Assembly (NCBI GenBank): GCA_034926675.1 | Contig: JAYFQW010000001.1 | Location: 62,001 to 126,000, forward strand | Source of the DNA: Clostridia bacterium | GTDB lineage: Bacteria > Bacillota > DTU025 | Reading direction: 5' to 3' | Length of the DNA stretch: 64,000 bases | Shown here: piece by piece, positions 46,228-56,250 of the stretch | Position numbering within the stretch: position 1 is the first letter of the stretch | Layout of the letters: every line of letters begins with the position of its first letter | The notes under the pieces: model-generated | Databases searched by the model: none | What the model was told of the DNA's origin: nothing | Seen by the model: the letters and a program-made list of their open reading frames with translations, nothing else | Program-made: the position numbers and the translations under genes

Positions 46228-47590
46228 TATCACCGTAATCGGCGCCGGCCTTGCAGGAAGCGAGGCCGCCTGGCAGGCGGCCTCGATGGGCTGTTCGGTG
46301 ACGCTATTCGAGATGCGCCCAGTCGTAACCACCCCAGCCCACTCCAGTCCGCACTTTGCAGAACTCGTGTGCAGCAACTCGCTTGGCGCCGACCGGGATG
46401 GCGCGGCTCCAGGTCTTCTCAAAGAGGAGCTTAGGGCACTAGGTTCCTTGATTCTGGAATGCGCCGATTCGACTCGTGTCCCTGCAGGTCAGGCTCTGGC
46501 CGTGGATAGAGAGCTATTTGGAAAGGCGGTCACGGCGCGGCTTGAGGCGTGCCCTAACGTTCGGATAGTGCGGGGCGAAGTGACTGAAATACCGAACGAA
46601 GGCATCACAGTGATAGCGACCGGCCCACTTACGTCACCTGCTCTCTTAAGCTGCATCGCCCGGATTCTCGGCGAGGAGCAGCTGTTTTTCTTCGATGCCG
46701 CAGCCCCGATAGTTGATGGTGGGTCCATCGATTGGTCGCGGGTATTCTGGGCGTCCCGATACGGCAAGGGCGAGGCCGACTACGTGAACTGCCCCATGAG
46801 CGAAGAGGAGTACGATGCGTTCTGGAATGCGCTTACACGTGCTGAAGTCGCTCAGATGCACGGATTTGAATCCCTTCGGCTGTTTGAGGGATGCATGCCA
46901 GTGGAGGAGATCGCCAGGCGCGGACGGGACACCCTATCCTACGGCCCCATGAAACCCGTTGGGCTAGCCGATCCACGCTCAGGGGTCCGCCCTTTCGCAG
47001 TTGTGCAGCTGCGCAAGGAGAATTCTCCGGGATCCCTTTTCAACCTTGTGGGGTTCCAGACGAGGCTTGCAAGGCCCGAACAGCGCAAGGTGTTCAGAAT
47101 GATACCTGGATTGGAGCACGCTGAATTCGTGAGGTACGGGATGATGCACAGGAACACGTACATCAATTCACCTGCTCATCTCCTGCCCACACTGCAACTG
47201 AAGGCTGTTTCCGGTGAGGATGCCGCAGAAGGCGGGCCACACGTCCGTCAGGTGCTCATGGCCGGGCAGATCACTGGTGTTGAAGGCTACATTGAGTCGG
47301 CGTCCATGGGGCTCGTGGCGGGGTTGAATTCTGCAAGGCTAGCTCGGGGGCTTGAGCCATTGATCTTCCCGCGCGCGACCGCCATCGGCGCCCTGTGCAG
47401 TTACATATGCACTCATCCAAGAGGCGAATTCCAGCCCATGAACGTAAACTTCGGCCTACTTCCGGCGCCCCCGAGCGGAACCAAGAAGCAGGACCGACGG
47501 CAGGGTCAAATCGAGGCTGCAAGATCAGCAATGCATGAAGTGGTCGAAGCCGTACGCGAAATGCGCTCTGCCGGGTTTTCGGCTGTCTGA
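46217..47590 (+). CDS. trmFO: tRNA (uracil54-C5)-methyltransferase TrmFO, folate-dependent
   Basis: TrmFO makes ribothymidine-54 using methylenetetrahydrofolate and FAD. The 457-aa protein has the FAD motif [17 protein letters not shown] (about 6-22), [23 protein letters not shown], and a GTR-like C-terminal region [21 protein letters not shown] (about 353-373). TTG 46217 lies 9 nt after CGGAGG in the last codons of topA. The topA-trmFO-xerC order is typical of Bacillota. Confidence 0.95.
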   Translation: MRSDITVIGAGLAGSEAAWQAASMGCSVTLFEMRPVVTTPAHSSPHFAELVCSNSLGADRDGAAPGLLKEELRALGSLILECADSTRVPAGQALAVDRELFGKAVTARLEACPNVRIVRGEVTEIPNEGITVIATGPLTSPALLSCIARILGEEQLFFFDAAAPIVDGGSIDWSRVFWASRYGKGEADYVNCPMSEEEYDAFWNALTRAEVAQMHGFESLRLFEGCMPVEEIARRGRDTLSYGPMKPVGLADPRSGVRPFAVVQLRKENSPGSLFNLVGFQTRLARPEQRKVFRMIPGLEHAEFVRYGMMHRNTYINSPAHLLPTLQLKAVSGEDAAEGGPHVRQVLMAGQITGVEGYIESASMGLVAGLNSARLARGLEPLIFPRATAIGALCSYICTHPRGEFQPMNVNFGLLPAPPSGTKKQDRRQGQIEAARSAMHEVVEAVREMRSAGFSAV

Positions 47591-47622
47591 CGGTGGATCC
47601 GGACAGAGCACTGGCAGCAACG

Positions 47623-47651
47623 GTTGATCGTCTGGACCACGTGCGGTAGAA
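47623..47651 (+). promoter_or_regulatory. Promoter for xerC-hslVU
   Basis: TTGATC (47623-47628), a 17-nt spacer and TAGAAT (47646-47651) lie 31 nt before xerC. Confidence 0.72.
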
Positions 47652-47682
47652 TTCGATTGTCAGTCGGGATGAGGTGACCCTG

Positions 47683-48573
47683 ATGCCGTATCTCGAGCAG
47701 TTCGTAGAGCATCTTGCCATGGAGCGTGGCTTGTCCCCGCGAACGGTGGACGCGTACTCCAGGGATATCTCGCAGTTCATCGATTTCTGTGAGTCAGCAG
47801 GTGTGCAGGAGTCGGATCCTGGGTCGATAACCCAGGGAACTCTCCGCAGGTATCTGGCGGCGAGTCAGTTGCGAGGCATGAGCCCCGCTACTGTGAGCCG
47901 GCGGCTCAGCTCGATCCGGTCCTACTTGAGGTTCCTCGCGAGGGAAGGCGTGATCGATGTGAGCCCTGCTCTGTCCATGGCCCAGATGAAGCGACCGAGG
48001 AGGCTCCCGAGGTCGCTTCCGGTGGGCGACGTGGTCAGGCTCATCGAGGCCGCTCGGGGCAACTCCCCTGCCGAACTCCGGGACCGCGCCATTATCGAGT
48101 TGCTTTACTCGTCTGGTATCCGGCTTTCTGAGCTGTGCGGTCTTGACCTTGCGGACTACTCCGCTGAAGCCCGTACAGTCCGGGTGTTGGGCAAGGGGGC
48201 AAAGGAGCGGATTGCGCCTGTTGGATCGAGTGCCGTCGCTGCTCTAGATGACTATCTGACAGGGGCGCGCCGACATATGGCTCGTTCCTCGGATTGCACG
48301 GCGATCTTCCTCAACAGGAGCGGCGGAAGGATCTCAGGGAGATCAGTTCAGCGAATCATGAAGAAATACTTGCTGAAGGCCGGTCTTCCGATGTCTGCAA
48401 CGCCCCACTCGATGAGGCATTCATTTGCGACCCATCTGACGGACTCGGGAGCGGATCTTAGGGTGGTGCAGGAGCTTCTCGGACATGCGGATATCTCAAC
48501 GACTCAGATATACACCAGCGTTTCAAGGGAACGGCTGTACAGGGTGTACCGGAAGGCCCATCCACGGGCATAG
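47683..48573 (+). CDS. xerC: Tyrosine recombinase XerC (CodV)
   Basis: XerC resolves chromosome dimers at dif. The 296-aa protein has an N-terminal SAM-like core-binding domain ([13 protein letters not shown]) and a catalytic domain with [13 protein letters not shown] (catalytic Arg), [11 protein letters not shown] (His-x-x-Arg), [12 protein letters not shown] (final His and nucleophile Tyr). ATG 47683 follows GAGGTG. The xerC-hslVU-codY order identifies it as a chromosomal Xer, not a phage integrase. Confidence 0.95.
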   Translation: MPYLEQFVEHLAMERGLSPRTVDAYSRDISQFIDFCESAGVQESDPGSITQGTLRRYLAASQLRGMSPATVSRRLSSIRSYLRFLAREGVIDVSPALSMAQMKRPRRLPRSLPVGDVVRLIEAARGNSPAELRDRAIIELLYSSGIRLSELCGLDLADYSAEARTVRVLGKGAKERIAPVGSSAVAALDDYLTGARRHMARSSDCTAIFLNRSGGRISGRSVQRIMKKYLLKAGLPMSATPHSMRHSFATHLTDSGADLRVVQELLGHADISTTQIYTSVSRERLYRVYRKAHPRA

Positions 48574-48620
48574 CCAAGCCCCGGAGTATCGCTGATTATG
48601 ATGGAGGAGTGGATCAGCTC

Positions 48621-49169
48621 ATGGATGGGCCTGAGGAGCGCCGTTTCTGTGGCACTACCGTGATCGGAGTACTGCGCGATGGCAAGTGCGCCATAGGCTC
48701 TGATGGGCAGGTTACCCTGGGCAACACCGTTGTCAAACACAAGGCGCGCAAGATTAGGGTGATCGGTGAAGGCACAGTCCTAGCAGGGTTTGCAGGTTCG
48801 GTTTCGGACTCGCTTGCCCTTCTTGAGCGCTTCGAGAAGAAACTCTCAGAGTACAAGGGCAATCTCACACGCGCCGCTGCGGAACTGGGGAGAGAGTGGC
48901 GCACGGACCGAGTCCTGCAGAAACTCGAGGCCATGCTGATCGTGGCCAACGGTGAGAGAATGCTGCTGCTCTCTGGGGGCGGAGAGGTTCTGGAGCCTGA
49001 CGACGGCATAGCGGCGGTTGGGTCTGGCGGCGCGTACGCTCTTGCTGCTGCGAGAGCTCTCGCAGCTAACACATCTCTCGGCGCGTCTGAGATAGTCAGA
49101 AAGTCCCTTGAGATTGCCTCCGAGATCTGCATATACACAAATGGCCACATCACAGTCGAAGAACTGTAG
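48621..49169 (+). CDS. hslV: ATP-dependent protease subunit HslV (ClpQ)
   Basis: HslV is the proteasome-like peptidase of the HslVU complex. The 182-aa product carries [22 protein letters not shown]; the N-terminal nucleophile threonine (Thr12 or 13 from ATG 48621) would be exposed by removing a short propeptide. [10 protein letters not shown]-type residues appear as [15 protein letters not shown], with [14 protein letters not shown] near 135. GGAGG at 48603-48607 is far from ATG 48621 (13 nt) and too close to GTG 48609, so the exact start is uncertain. Confidence 0.92.
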   Translation: MDGPEERRFCGTTVIGVLRDGKCAIGSDGQVTLGNTVVKHKARKIRVIGEGTVLAGFAGSVSDSLALLERFEKKLSEYKGNLTRAAAELGREWRTDRVLQKLEAMLIVANGERMLLLSGGGEVLEPDDGIAAVGSGGAYALAAARALAANTSLGASEIVRKSLEIASEICIYTNGHITVEEL

Positions 49170-49184
49170 GCAGGAGGCGCCGCA

Positions 49185-50582
49185 ATGGTGGATCTTACTC
49201 CGCTTGCGATCGTTCGTGAACTCGATAAGTACATCGTGGGGCAGGCCGCCGCCAAGAAAGCCGTCGCCATTGCGCTGCGTAACCGCGAGAGGCGGCTTCG
49301 GCTGAGCGGAGAGCTCAGGGAGGATATTATTCCCAAGAACATCCTCATGATAGGGCCTACTGGTGTGGGCAAGACGGAGATCGCCCGGAGGCTTGCACGC
49401 CTAACCAACGCCCCTTTCGTGAAGGTGGAGGCCACCAAATTCACTGAGGTGGGCTATGTTGGCCGCGATGTCGACAGCATCATCCGCGACCTTGTTGAGA
49501 CGTCAATACGAATGGTGAAAGCCGAGAAGGCGGAGATGGTCAAGGAGCGGGCCGCTGCCATGGCCGAGGAGAGACTGCTCGAACTGCTCGTTCCCATGCC
49601 GGCAAGGCAACGGCAGGTTCAGAATCCGTTCGCCGCCCTTTTCGGGCCCGGCGCTGCGCAGGACTCAGGAGACGATCAGGCGTACGAAGCCAGAACCGCC
49701 GACGTGATGGCTAGACGGGCGGAGATGGCAGCCAAGCTTTCCAGGGGAGAGCTTGAAGATCAGATGATCGAGGTCGAGGTTGATGATCAATCACCAGGGA
49801 TGATTGAGGTGTTCTCGGGCTCCGGTGTGGAGGAAATGGGGGTGAACCTGCAGGACATCCTGGGCGGGATGCTTCCAGCAAAGAGGAGGCGCCGGAAGGC
49901 GCCTGTACGCGAAGCGCGCAGAATCCTTGTCTCTGAAGAGGCTGCGAAGCTGATTGACATGGATGAGGTAACTTCTGAGGCGATCTCCAGGGCGGAGCAG
50001 TCCGGGATTGTCTTCATCGACGAGATCGACAAGATCGCGTCGAAGGGGCAGGGGGCTGGCCCTGATGTATCACGAGAGGGGGTTCAGCGCGATATACTTC
50101 CCATCGTAGAGGGCTCGACCGTGCAAACCAAGCACGGTCCGGTGAGGACAGCTCACATGCTGTTCCTGGCGGCTGGTGCGTTTCACATCTCGAAACCGTC
50201 GGACCTTATCCCCGAACTTCAGGGAAGGTTCCCTATCAGGGTGGAGCTCGGAAGCCTCACCCAGGCCGATTTCGTGAGGATACTCACCGAGCCAAGGAAC
50301 GCTCTAACGAAGCAGTATTCGGCTCTTCTGTCTACGGAAGGCGTCGAACTCTCATTCACGAAAGACGGCATAGAGGAGATAGCTAGAACTGCAGATGGAG
50401 TCAACTCCACGTCCGAGAATATCGGGGCAAGAAGGCTCCACACCATTCTGGAGAAGGTGTTGGAGGATGTGTCATTCAATGCTCCAGAAGAAGCGGGCGC
50501 AGTAGTGGTGGACGCGGCCTACGTGAGTGCCAAACTCGCGCAGGTGAAAGCCAGCCCGGACCTTTCTGCATACATTCTGTAG
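49185..50582 (+). CDS. hslU: ATP-dependent protease ATPase HslU (ClpY)
   Basis: HslU unfolds substrates and feeds them to HslV. The 465-aa AAA+ protein has [15 protein letters not shown], Walker [15 protein letters not shown] near residue 57, the I-domain (about 110-240), Walker [14 protein letters not shown], and [17 protein letters not shown] plus [20 protein letters not shown] precedes ATG 49185. It is 15 nt after hslV. Confidence 0.97.
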   Translation: MVDLTPLAIVRELDKYIVGQAAAKKAVAIALRNRERRLRLSGELREDIIPKNILMIGPTGVGKTEIARRLARLTNAPFVKVEATKFTEVGYVGRDVDSIIRDLVETSIRMVKAEKAEMVKERAAAMAEERLLELLVPMPARQRQVQNPFAALFGPGAAQDSGDDQAYEARTADVMARRAEMAAKLSRGELEDQMIEVEVDDQSPGMIEVFSGSGVEEMGVNLQDILGGMLPAKRRRRKAPVREARRILVSEEAAKLIDMDEVTSEAISRAEQSGIVFIDEIDKIASKGQGAGPDVSREGVQRDILPIVEGSTVQTKHGPVRTAHMLFLAAGAFHISKPSDLIPELQGRFPIRVELGSLTQADFVRILTEPRNALTKQYSALLSTEGVELSFTKDGIEEIARTADGVNSTSENIGARRLHTILEKVLEDVSFNAPEEAGAVVVDAAYVSAKLAQVKASPDLSAYIL

Positions 50583-50603
50583 TGTATCGCTCGTGCCCCC
50601 GCG

Positions 50604-50632
50604 TTAGGACGTGAATCGTTGGACAATATAAA
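50604..50632 (+). promoter_or_regulatory. Possible promoter for codY
   Basis: TATAAA (50627-50632) is well formed, but the -35 candidate TTAGGA (50604-50609, 17-nt spacer) is poor. codY may simply be read from xerC. Confidence 0.35.
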
Positions 50633-50703
50633 ACAGCAGCACCGTTTGATCAATTTGAAGCACACGGCACGTCGTCTGTTGCCCGTGAAAAGGGGGTTCC
50701 AAG

Positions 50704-51471
50704 GTGAGTTCGCTATTAGATCGTACACGCAGGCTGAACAGGCTAATACAGAATACAGCATCGTATTCGGTGGACTTTGGAGAGCTATCGCAGGCGCTGG
50801 CGGAGGCAGTCTCATCGCAGGTGTTCATCATCGCCAAGAATGGCAGAATCCTTGGCCAGTCCATGGCACTAGCTCCCGAAGAAGGGGCGGAGACCGGCGC
50901 ATTGCCAAGGGAGGCAGGCGATGAGCTGCTGAGATTCTTTGAGACTACCGCGAATATCGCGCCGAAGGGCGTCCTAGCGAGAGCGGCAGCTGAGGAACTT
51001 GGAGCTGTCGGGGAAGTGTGGCTCACGTTGTCGCCGGTGTACGCCGGAGGCGAGCGCATCGCCACTCTAGTTCTCACCCGGCCCAACGATGGCCTCGTCG
51101 ATGATGACATAATCATCATCGAATACGCTGGAACGGTGGTTGGGATCGAGCTGCTAAGATCCAGGAGCGAGCAACTCGAAGAGGAAGCGAGAAAGCGTTC
51201 CGCAGTTCAGATGGCCCTCAATACACTGTCCTTCTCGGAGCAGGAGGCAGTCGAGCACATATTCGATGAACTTGCCGGAGATGAGGGACTGCTTGTGGCG
51301 TCGAAGATCGCCGACCGCGTCGGGATCACCAGGTCAGTGATAGTGAATGCGCTTCGGAAATTCGAGAGTGCAGGTGTGATCGAGTCGAGATCCCTTGGGA
51401 TGAAGGGCACGTACATAAGGGTTCTTAACGATAAGCTGTTCGAGGAGCTTGACAAGCTCCGAGCACGCTAA
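50704..51471 (+). CDS. codY: Global nutrient-responsive regulator CodY
   Basis: CodY represses stationary-phase genes when branched-chain amino acids and GTP are plentiful. The 255-aa protein has an N-terminal GAF domain (LLDRTRRLNRLIQNTAS, YSVDFGELSQALAEAV) and a C-terminal winged helix with LLVASKIADRVGITRSVIVN and FESAGVIESRSLGMKGTYIR. The GTG start follows AAAGGGGG with a good spacer. It closes the xerC-hslV-hslU-codY operon. Confidence 0.96.
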   Translation: MSSLLDRTRRLNRLIQNTASYSVDFGELSQALAEAVSSQVFIIAKNGRILGQSMALAPEEGAETGALPREAGDELLRFFETTANIAPKGVLARAAAEELGAVGEVWLTLSPVYAGGERIATLVLTRPNDGLVDDDIIIIEYAGTVVGIELLRSRSEQLEEEARKRSAVQMALNTLSFSEQEAVEHIFDELAGDEGLLVASKIADRVGITRSVIVNALRKFESAGVIESRSLGMKGTYIRVLNDKLFEELDKLRAR

Positions 51472-51499
51472 CAGGTCATGATGCGCACGGCGGTAGCGA

Positions 51500-51528
51500 T
51501 TGCAGAGCCTTCGCACCTGTGATATACT
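51500..51528 (+). promoter_or_regulatory. Promoter for rpsB-tsf
   Basis: TTGCAG (51500-51505), a 17-nt spacer and TATACT (51523-51528) with a TGA extended -10 predict a start near 51535 and a leader of about 110 nt. Confidence 0.8.
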
Positions 51529-51558
51529 GCTCGTTGTGCGATTACACACGACCTTGAA

Positions 51559-51599
51559 CCTGAGCGGCGGTGCCAGCCCATTGTGCTGGTGAGCTCGGG
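51559..51599 (+). promoter_or_regulatory. Two-tier hairpin in the rpsB leader
   Basis: CCTGAGC (51559-51565) pairs with GCTCGGG (51593-51599, one G-T pair). An inner stem CCAGC (51573-51577) pairs with GCTGG (51585-51589). The internal loop between them is asymmetric (7 and 3 nt). It resembles an autogenous ribosomal-protein leader, but the family is not recognised. Confidence 0.45.
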
Positions 51600-51646
51600 G
51601 ATGAAGGGGTCGGAGGGAAAACCGCTGCCGGAGGGAGGTGATACCC

Positions 51647-52522
51647 ATGGCAGTAATAACGATGAAGCAGTTGCTCGAGGCGGGCGTGCACTTCGGTCAC
51701 CAGACGAGGCGCTGGAACCCTAAGATGGCTAAGTACATCTTCACCTCAAGGAACGGCATATACATCATCGACCTCCAGAAAACAGTCAGGAAGGTAGAGG
51801 AAGCGTATCAGTTCGTCCGATCTACTTCCGTGGACGGAGGAACCATCCTCTTCGTGGGCACTAAGAAGCAGGCTCACGACACAGTCACCGAGGAGGCCCA
51901 GCGCTGTGGCATGTTCTGGGTGAACGAGCGTTGGCTCGGCGGCATGCTCACGAACTTCGCCACCATCCGCAAGCGGGTGGAGCGGATGAAGACCCTCGAG
52001 CGTATGGAGGAGGACGGATCGTTCGATGTGCTTCCAAAGAAGGAAGTCCTGAATCTCGTGGCCGAGAGGGAGAAACTCCAGAAGAACCTGAACGGCATAC
52101 GCGATATGAAGAGCACTCCTGATGCGGTGTTCATCATCGACCCGCGCAAGGAGAGGATCGCAGTCGCCGAGGCGCGCAGGCTTGGTATACCGATCGTAGC
52201 TATTGTCGACACCAACTGCGATCCGGATGAGATCGACTACGTGATTCCCGGGAACGACGATGCGATCCGCGCAGTCAAGCTTCTCACATCGAGAATGGCC
52301 GACGCCGTGATCGAGGGACGTGAAGGGCTCGACCAGGCGCCTGTGGCCAGCGCCGACGCAAGAACGGTGGAGATACCGGACAGCCGCCCGATCAAGGCCT
52401 TCGATACGCCTGTGGCAAGCGCCGACGCAAGAACGGTGGAGGAGTCTGGCAACGCCGATGCAGCTGATGAAGCACCGGCGATAGTCGGAGCATGTGAAGA
52501 CGCCTCCGCGACCGGCGTCTGA
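51647..52522 (+). CDS. rpsB: 30S ribosomal protein S2
   Basis: S2 joins the 30S body late in assembly. The 291-aa protein starts [27 protein letters not shown] and has the standard blocks [25 protein letters not shown] and [11 protein letters not shown]. The last 60 residues are an acidic, Ala-rich tail in which [11 protein letters not shown] occurs twice, produced by a tandem duplication in the DNA. ATG 51647 is preceded by GGAGGGAGGTG. It is followed by tsf. Confidence 0.97.
   Translation: MAVITMKQLLEAGVHFGHQTRRWNPKMAKYIFTSRNGIYIIDLQKTVRKVEEAYQFVRSTSVDGGTILFVGTKKQAHDTVTEEAQRCGMFWVNERWLGGMLTNFATIRKRVERMKTLERMEEDGSFDVLPKKEVLNLVAEREKLQKNLNGIRDMKSTPDAVFIIDPRKERIAVAEARRLGIPIVAIVDTNCDPDEIDYVIPGNDDAIRAVKLLTSRMADAVIEGREGLDQAPVASADARTVEIPDSRPIKAFDTPVASADARTVEESGNADAADEAPAIVGACEDASATGV
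52338..52441 (+). repeat. Direct repeat inside the rpsB tail
   Basis: A 35-nt segment at 52338-52372 recurs at 52407-52441 with a single difference, an offset of 69 nt (23 codons, in frame). It encodes the repeated [11 protein letters not shown] in the S2 C-terminal extension. Confidence 0.9.
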
Positions 52523-52545
52523 TGAATGTGGAGGGACCCCATCGA

Positions 52546-53145
52546 ATGGAAATCACCGCATCCATGGTAAAGGAGCTTCGCGAGCGAACGGGCGCCGGGA
52601 TGATGGACTGCAAGAAGGCGCTTTCCGACGCAGAGTGCGATCTGGAGCGCGCGGTCACCATTCTCCGTGAGCGCGGGCTTGCTGCGGCTGCGAAGCGTTC
52701 CGGCAGGGAGACTAGCGAAGGCGTTGTCGATTCCTACATCCATATGGGAGGAAGAATCGGCGTGCTTGTCGAAGTCAACTGCGAGACCGACTTCGTGGCG
52801 AAGAACGAGAAGTTCAGGTCCTTGGTGAAGGACATCGCGATGCAGATTGCAGCCTCCCGGCCGCTGTACGTCTCTCGAGACCAGGTTCCGGCTGATGTGG
52901 TCGAGCGGGAGCGCAGCATATACCGCAGTCAGGCCATAAACGAGGGCAAGCCCGAGAAGTTCGCCGAGAAGATCGTCGAGGGTCGGCTTGAGAAGTTCTA
53001 CCAGGAATCATGCCTGCTCGACCAGGCGTTCATACGCGATCCCGAGCGGACAGTGGGCGACTTGGTCCGAGAGGCCATAGGCGCCATTGGGGAAAACATC
53101 ACCGTTCGGAGGTTCGCCAGGTTTGAGCGTGGAGAGGCTCTATAG
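52546..53145 (+). CDS. tsf: Elongation factor Ts
   Basis: EF-Ts exchanges GDP for GTP on EF-Tu. The 199-aa protein starts MEITASMVKELRERTGAGMMDCKKAL (UBA-like domain) and has the TDFVAKN motif near residue 83. It is the short form lacking most of the second core domain. ATG 52546 follows GGAGGG; ATG 52522 is the alternative. A terminator follows. Confidence 0.96.
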   Translation: MEITASMVKELRERTGAGMMDCKKALSDAECDLERAVTILRERGLAAAAKRSGRETSEGVVDSYIHMGGRIGVLVEVNCETDFVAKNEKFRSLVKDIAMQIAASRPLYVSRDQVPADVVERERSIYRSQAINEGKPEKFAEKIVEGRLEKFYQESCLLDQAFIRDPERTVGDLVREAIGAIGENITVRRFARFERGEAL

Positions 53146-53159
53146 TATGTGCAGCAAAG

Positions 53160-53195
53160 GGAGAGAACACGTTCGTGTTCTCTCCTTTCTGTGTT
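53160..53195 (+). terminator. Intrinsic terminator after tsf
   Basis: An 11-bp stem GGAGAGAACAC / GTGTTCTCTCC (53160-53170, 53175-53185) with loop GTTC is followed by TTTCTGTGTT. Confidence 0.9.
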
Positions 53196-53202
53196 CGATT
53201 GA

Positions 53203-54045
<843 letters not shown>

Positions 54046-54047
54046 GC

Positions 54048-54605
54048 GTGAACCAGGCCGTTCTGGAGAGAGCCGATGAGAGAATGAAGGGCGTGATCGA
54101 GGCCACTCGCCGTGATTTCGCGGGAGTGCGAACCGGGCGCGCGAACCCGGCGCTCCTCGATAGAGTGGTGGTTGATTACTACGACACACCAACCCCCCTA
54201 ACGCAGCTGGCCAACATATCCGCACCTGAGCCTCGCTTGCTTGTGGTGACTCCGTGGGACAAGTCAGTACTGGGCAAGGTCGAAAAGGCAATACAGAAAT
54301 CGGATATCGGATTGGTCCCTACGAATGACGGAAACGTGATCCGGATGGCGGTTCCCCACCTAACAGAGGAGCGCAGGCGGGACCTTGTGAAGCTCGTCAG
54401 GAAGATCGCTGAAGAGATGCGCGTAGCCGTAAGGAGCATCCGTCGCGAGGCTGTGGAAGAGGCACGCGCGATGGAAAAAGGCGGCGACATTACTGAGGAT
54501 GATCTCAAGCGTGCTCTGGACGATATTCAGAAGTTGACTGACAAGTTCATCGCGGAGGTCGACAAGCTCCTAGCTGAGAAGGAAGTCGAGATCCTCCAGG
54601 TGTAG
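54048..54605 (+). CDS. frr: Ribosome recycling factor
   Basis: RRF splits post-termination ribosomes with EF-G. The 185-aa protein has FAGVRTGRANPALLD, YYDTPTPLTQLANISAPEPR and the IRREAVEEARAME block. GTG 54048, 2 nt after pyrH, follows AAGGAGG. Confidence 0.97.
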   Translation: MNQAVLERADERMKGVIEATRRDFAGVRTGRANPALLDRVVVDYYDTPTPLTQLANISAPEPRLLVVTPWDKSVLGKVEKAIQKSDIGLVPTNDGNVIRMAVPHLTEERRRDLVKLVRKIAEEMRVAVRSIRREAVEEARAMEKGGDITEDDLKRALDDIQKLTDKFIAEVDKLLAEKEVEILQV

Positions 54606-54629
54606 GATGGGCTCATTCATCTTTCTTGC

Positions 54630-54654
54630 ACCCCCTCGCGTCGAGGGGGTTTGT
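54630..54654 (+). terminator. Hairpin between frr and uppS
   Basis: ACCCCCTC (54630-54637) pairs with GAGGGGGT (54643-54650), followed by TTGT. The T tract is short, so termination may be partial. It lies across the only upstream TTG frame of uppS. Confidence 0.6.
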
Positions 54655-54685
54655 CACATACGGCCCCTCGCGAAAGGAGGAAACC

Positions 54686-55405
54686 CTGCTGCTGCCTTCG
54701 CATATAGCGATCATAATGGATGGAAACGGCAGGTGGGCGCGGGAGAGAGGCAAACCTCGACTTAGCGGTCACCGAGCGGGAGCTGAGGTTGCCAAGAGGA
54801 TCTCCATCGCAGCTCGCGACATGGGCATAGCCTACCTTACCCTCTACGCCTTTTCCACCGAGAACTGGAAGCGTCCCCCGGCGGAAGTTCAGGGCATCTT
54901 TCGGATCCTGGAGGACTACTTGCATCGTGAAATGGAGGCTCTGGCAGGCTACGGTATTCGAATGCGCTGCATCGGAGATCGGGCCGCTCTGCCCGCATCG
55001 TTGGTCAGGGTAGTCGATGAATCGGAACATCTCACGTTCTCGGGCCCCAGGCTTACGGTGAACCTCGCACTGAATTACGGTGGGAGATGGGACATTGTCC
55101 AGGCAGCGCGATCCATTGCCACGGACGCCGCAGAGGGGCGGCTTGCGCCTTCGGATGTTGATGAGGATCTGATCGCAGCAAGGCTTTCCACAGCGGGGCA
55201 GCCGGACCCGGACCTGCTCATACGAACGGGCGGGGAGAATCGAATCAGCAACTTCCTCCTGTGGCAGCTTGCCTACTCAGAGGTGTATGTGACGCCGACA
55301 CTCTGGCCTGACTTCACCCCGAACGACCTCAGTTCGGCAGTGAGGGCCTATGAGGCAAGAGATAGGCGCTATGGCGGACTGAATGGCCAGGGAGGGTTGC
55401 CGTGA
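54686..55405 (+). CDS. uppS: Isoprenyl (undecaprenyl) diphosphate synthase, apparent CTG start
   Basis: UppS condenses isopentenyl units to the lipid carrier for cell-wall synthesis. From CTG 54686 the 239-aa protein reads (M)LLPSHIAIIMDGNGRWA, then RGKPRLSGHRAGAE, YAFSTENWKRP, LNYGGRWDIV, and PDLLIRTGGENRISNFLLWQ. AAAGGAGG at 54673-54680 is 5 nt from CTG 54686 and 8 nt from CTG 54689. No ATG, GTG or TTG is in frame downstream of it before the catalytic MDGNG. The only alternative is TTG 54626, which has no ribosome binding site and lies at the 5' edge of the hairpin. It leads a long lipid and isoprenoid operon. Confidence 0.9.
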   Translation: MLLPSHIAIIMDGNGRWARERGKPRLSGHRAGAEVAKRISIAARDMGIAYLTLYAFSTENWKRPPAEVQGIFRILEDYLHREMEALAGYGIRMRCIGDRAALPASLVRVVDESEHLTFSGPRLTVNLALNYGGRWDIVQAARSIATDAAEGRLAPSDVDEDLIAARLSTAGQPDPDLLIRTGGENRISNFLLWQLAYSEVYVTPTLWPDFTPNDLSSAVRAYEARDRRYGGLNGQGGLP

Positions 55406-56232
55406 TGAGAGCAAGGGTCATAGTGGGCTTGATTGGCGCTCCCATAGGCCTGGCGCTGGTATGGCTGGGAGGCGTTCCCCTGGCGGCAACACTGCTCTTC
55501 ATCTCTCTCGCCGGAGCGCTGGAATACGCGGCGCTCACCCGAAGGAAGGCCTGGGCGCCGAGCCTTCCAGTCCTGCTAGGTGGAACAGCGCTCTTTGTTG
55601 TGGACGCGTTCGCGACGCGCGGAAGTCTGTCGGAGGTGGTGCTCGGAGCGGTTCTGCTGGGCTCTCTTCTCGCTCAGGTTATGCGGGGCAGCCCTGCGAA
55701 CGCCGTGGCCGGCCCGTCTCTTGAGCTGTTCGGAGCCGTTTACTGCGGCTGGACGGCGAGCCGGTTCTACTTGATCCGGGCGTCGCTGGGCGATGCAGGC
55801 AGAGGCCTTGCGATTCTCACCATCGCCCTGGTATGGCTGAACGACATGGGCGCCTACTTCACAGGTCTTCTATTCGGCAGGAGAAAACTCGCTCCGACTC
55901 TTTCGCCGAGGAAAACCATAGAGGGATCCCTCGGGGGTTTCGTATGGGCTGTGGCCGGGTCCATTGTGTATAAGTGGATAGGCGGCTCAACAGGGATATG
56001 GACCACACTGAGCTGGCCACAGACAATCGCTATAGGGTTGATCGTCGCCGCATGCGGGCAGATAGGGGATCTGGCGGAATCGGCCATGAAGCGGGATGCC
56101 GGGGTCAAGGACGCAGGGCGGTTGCTCCCAGGCCACGGCGGGGCGCTCGATAGGTTCGATTCATTCTTCTTCGTCATGCCGGCTGTGTATTACTGGTTCA
56201 TCTGGGCGTTTCACGGCTTCCGCTTGATGTGA
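55405..56232 (+). CDS. cdsA: Phosphatidate cytidylyltransferase
   Basis: CdsA makes CDP-diacylglycerol, the precursor of anionic phospholipids. The 275-aa integral membrane protein has about eight hydrophobic segments and the C-terminal signature KRDAGVKDAGRLLPGHGG followed by LDRFDS. GTG 55402 and ATG 55405 are both near GGGAGGG; ATG is preferred, overlapping the uppS stop by one base. Confidence 0.94.
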   Translation: MRARVIVGLIGAPIGLALVWLGGVPLAATLLFISLAGALEYAALTRRKAWAPSLPVLLGGTALFVVDAFATRGSLSEVVLGAVLLGSLLAQVMRGSPANAVAGPSLELFGAVYCGWTASRFYLIRASLGDAGRGLAILTIALVWLNDMGAYFTGLLFGRRKLAPTLSPRKTIEGSLGGFVWAVAGSIVYKWIGGSTGIWTTLSWPQTIAIGLIVAACGQIGDLAESAMKRDAGVKDAGRLLPGHGGALDRFDSFFFVMPAVYYWFIWAFHGFRLM

Positions 56233-56250
56233 CGGCAGGAGGTGGGCTCG

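Noticed and set aside
47683-48573. Tyrosine recombinase as evidence of an integrated element
   Set aside because: Gene order with hslVU-codY and the sequence identify chromosomal XerC; no attachment sites or cargo genes are present next to it or to the tRNAs.
50640-50670. CodY-box-like sequence (AATTTGAAG) upstream of codY
   Set aside because: It matches too few positions of the 15-nt CodY consensus to support autoregulation.
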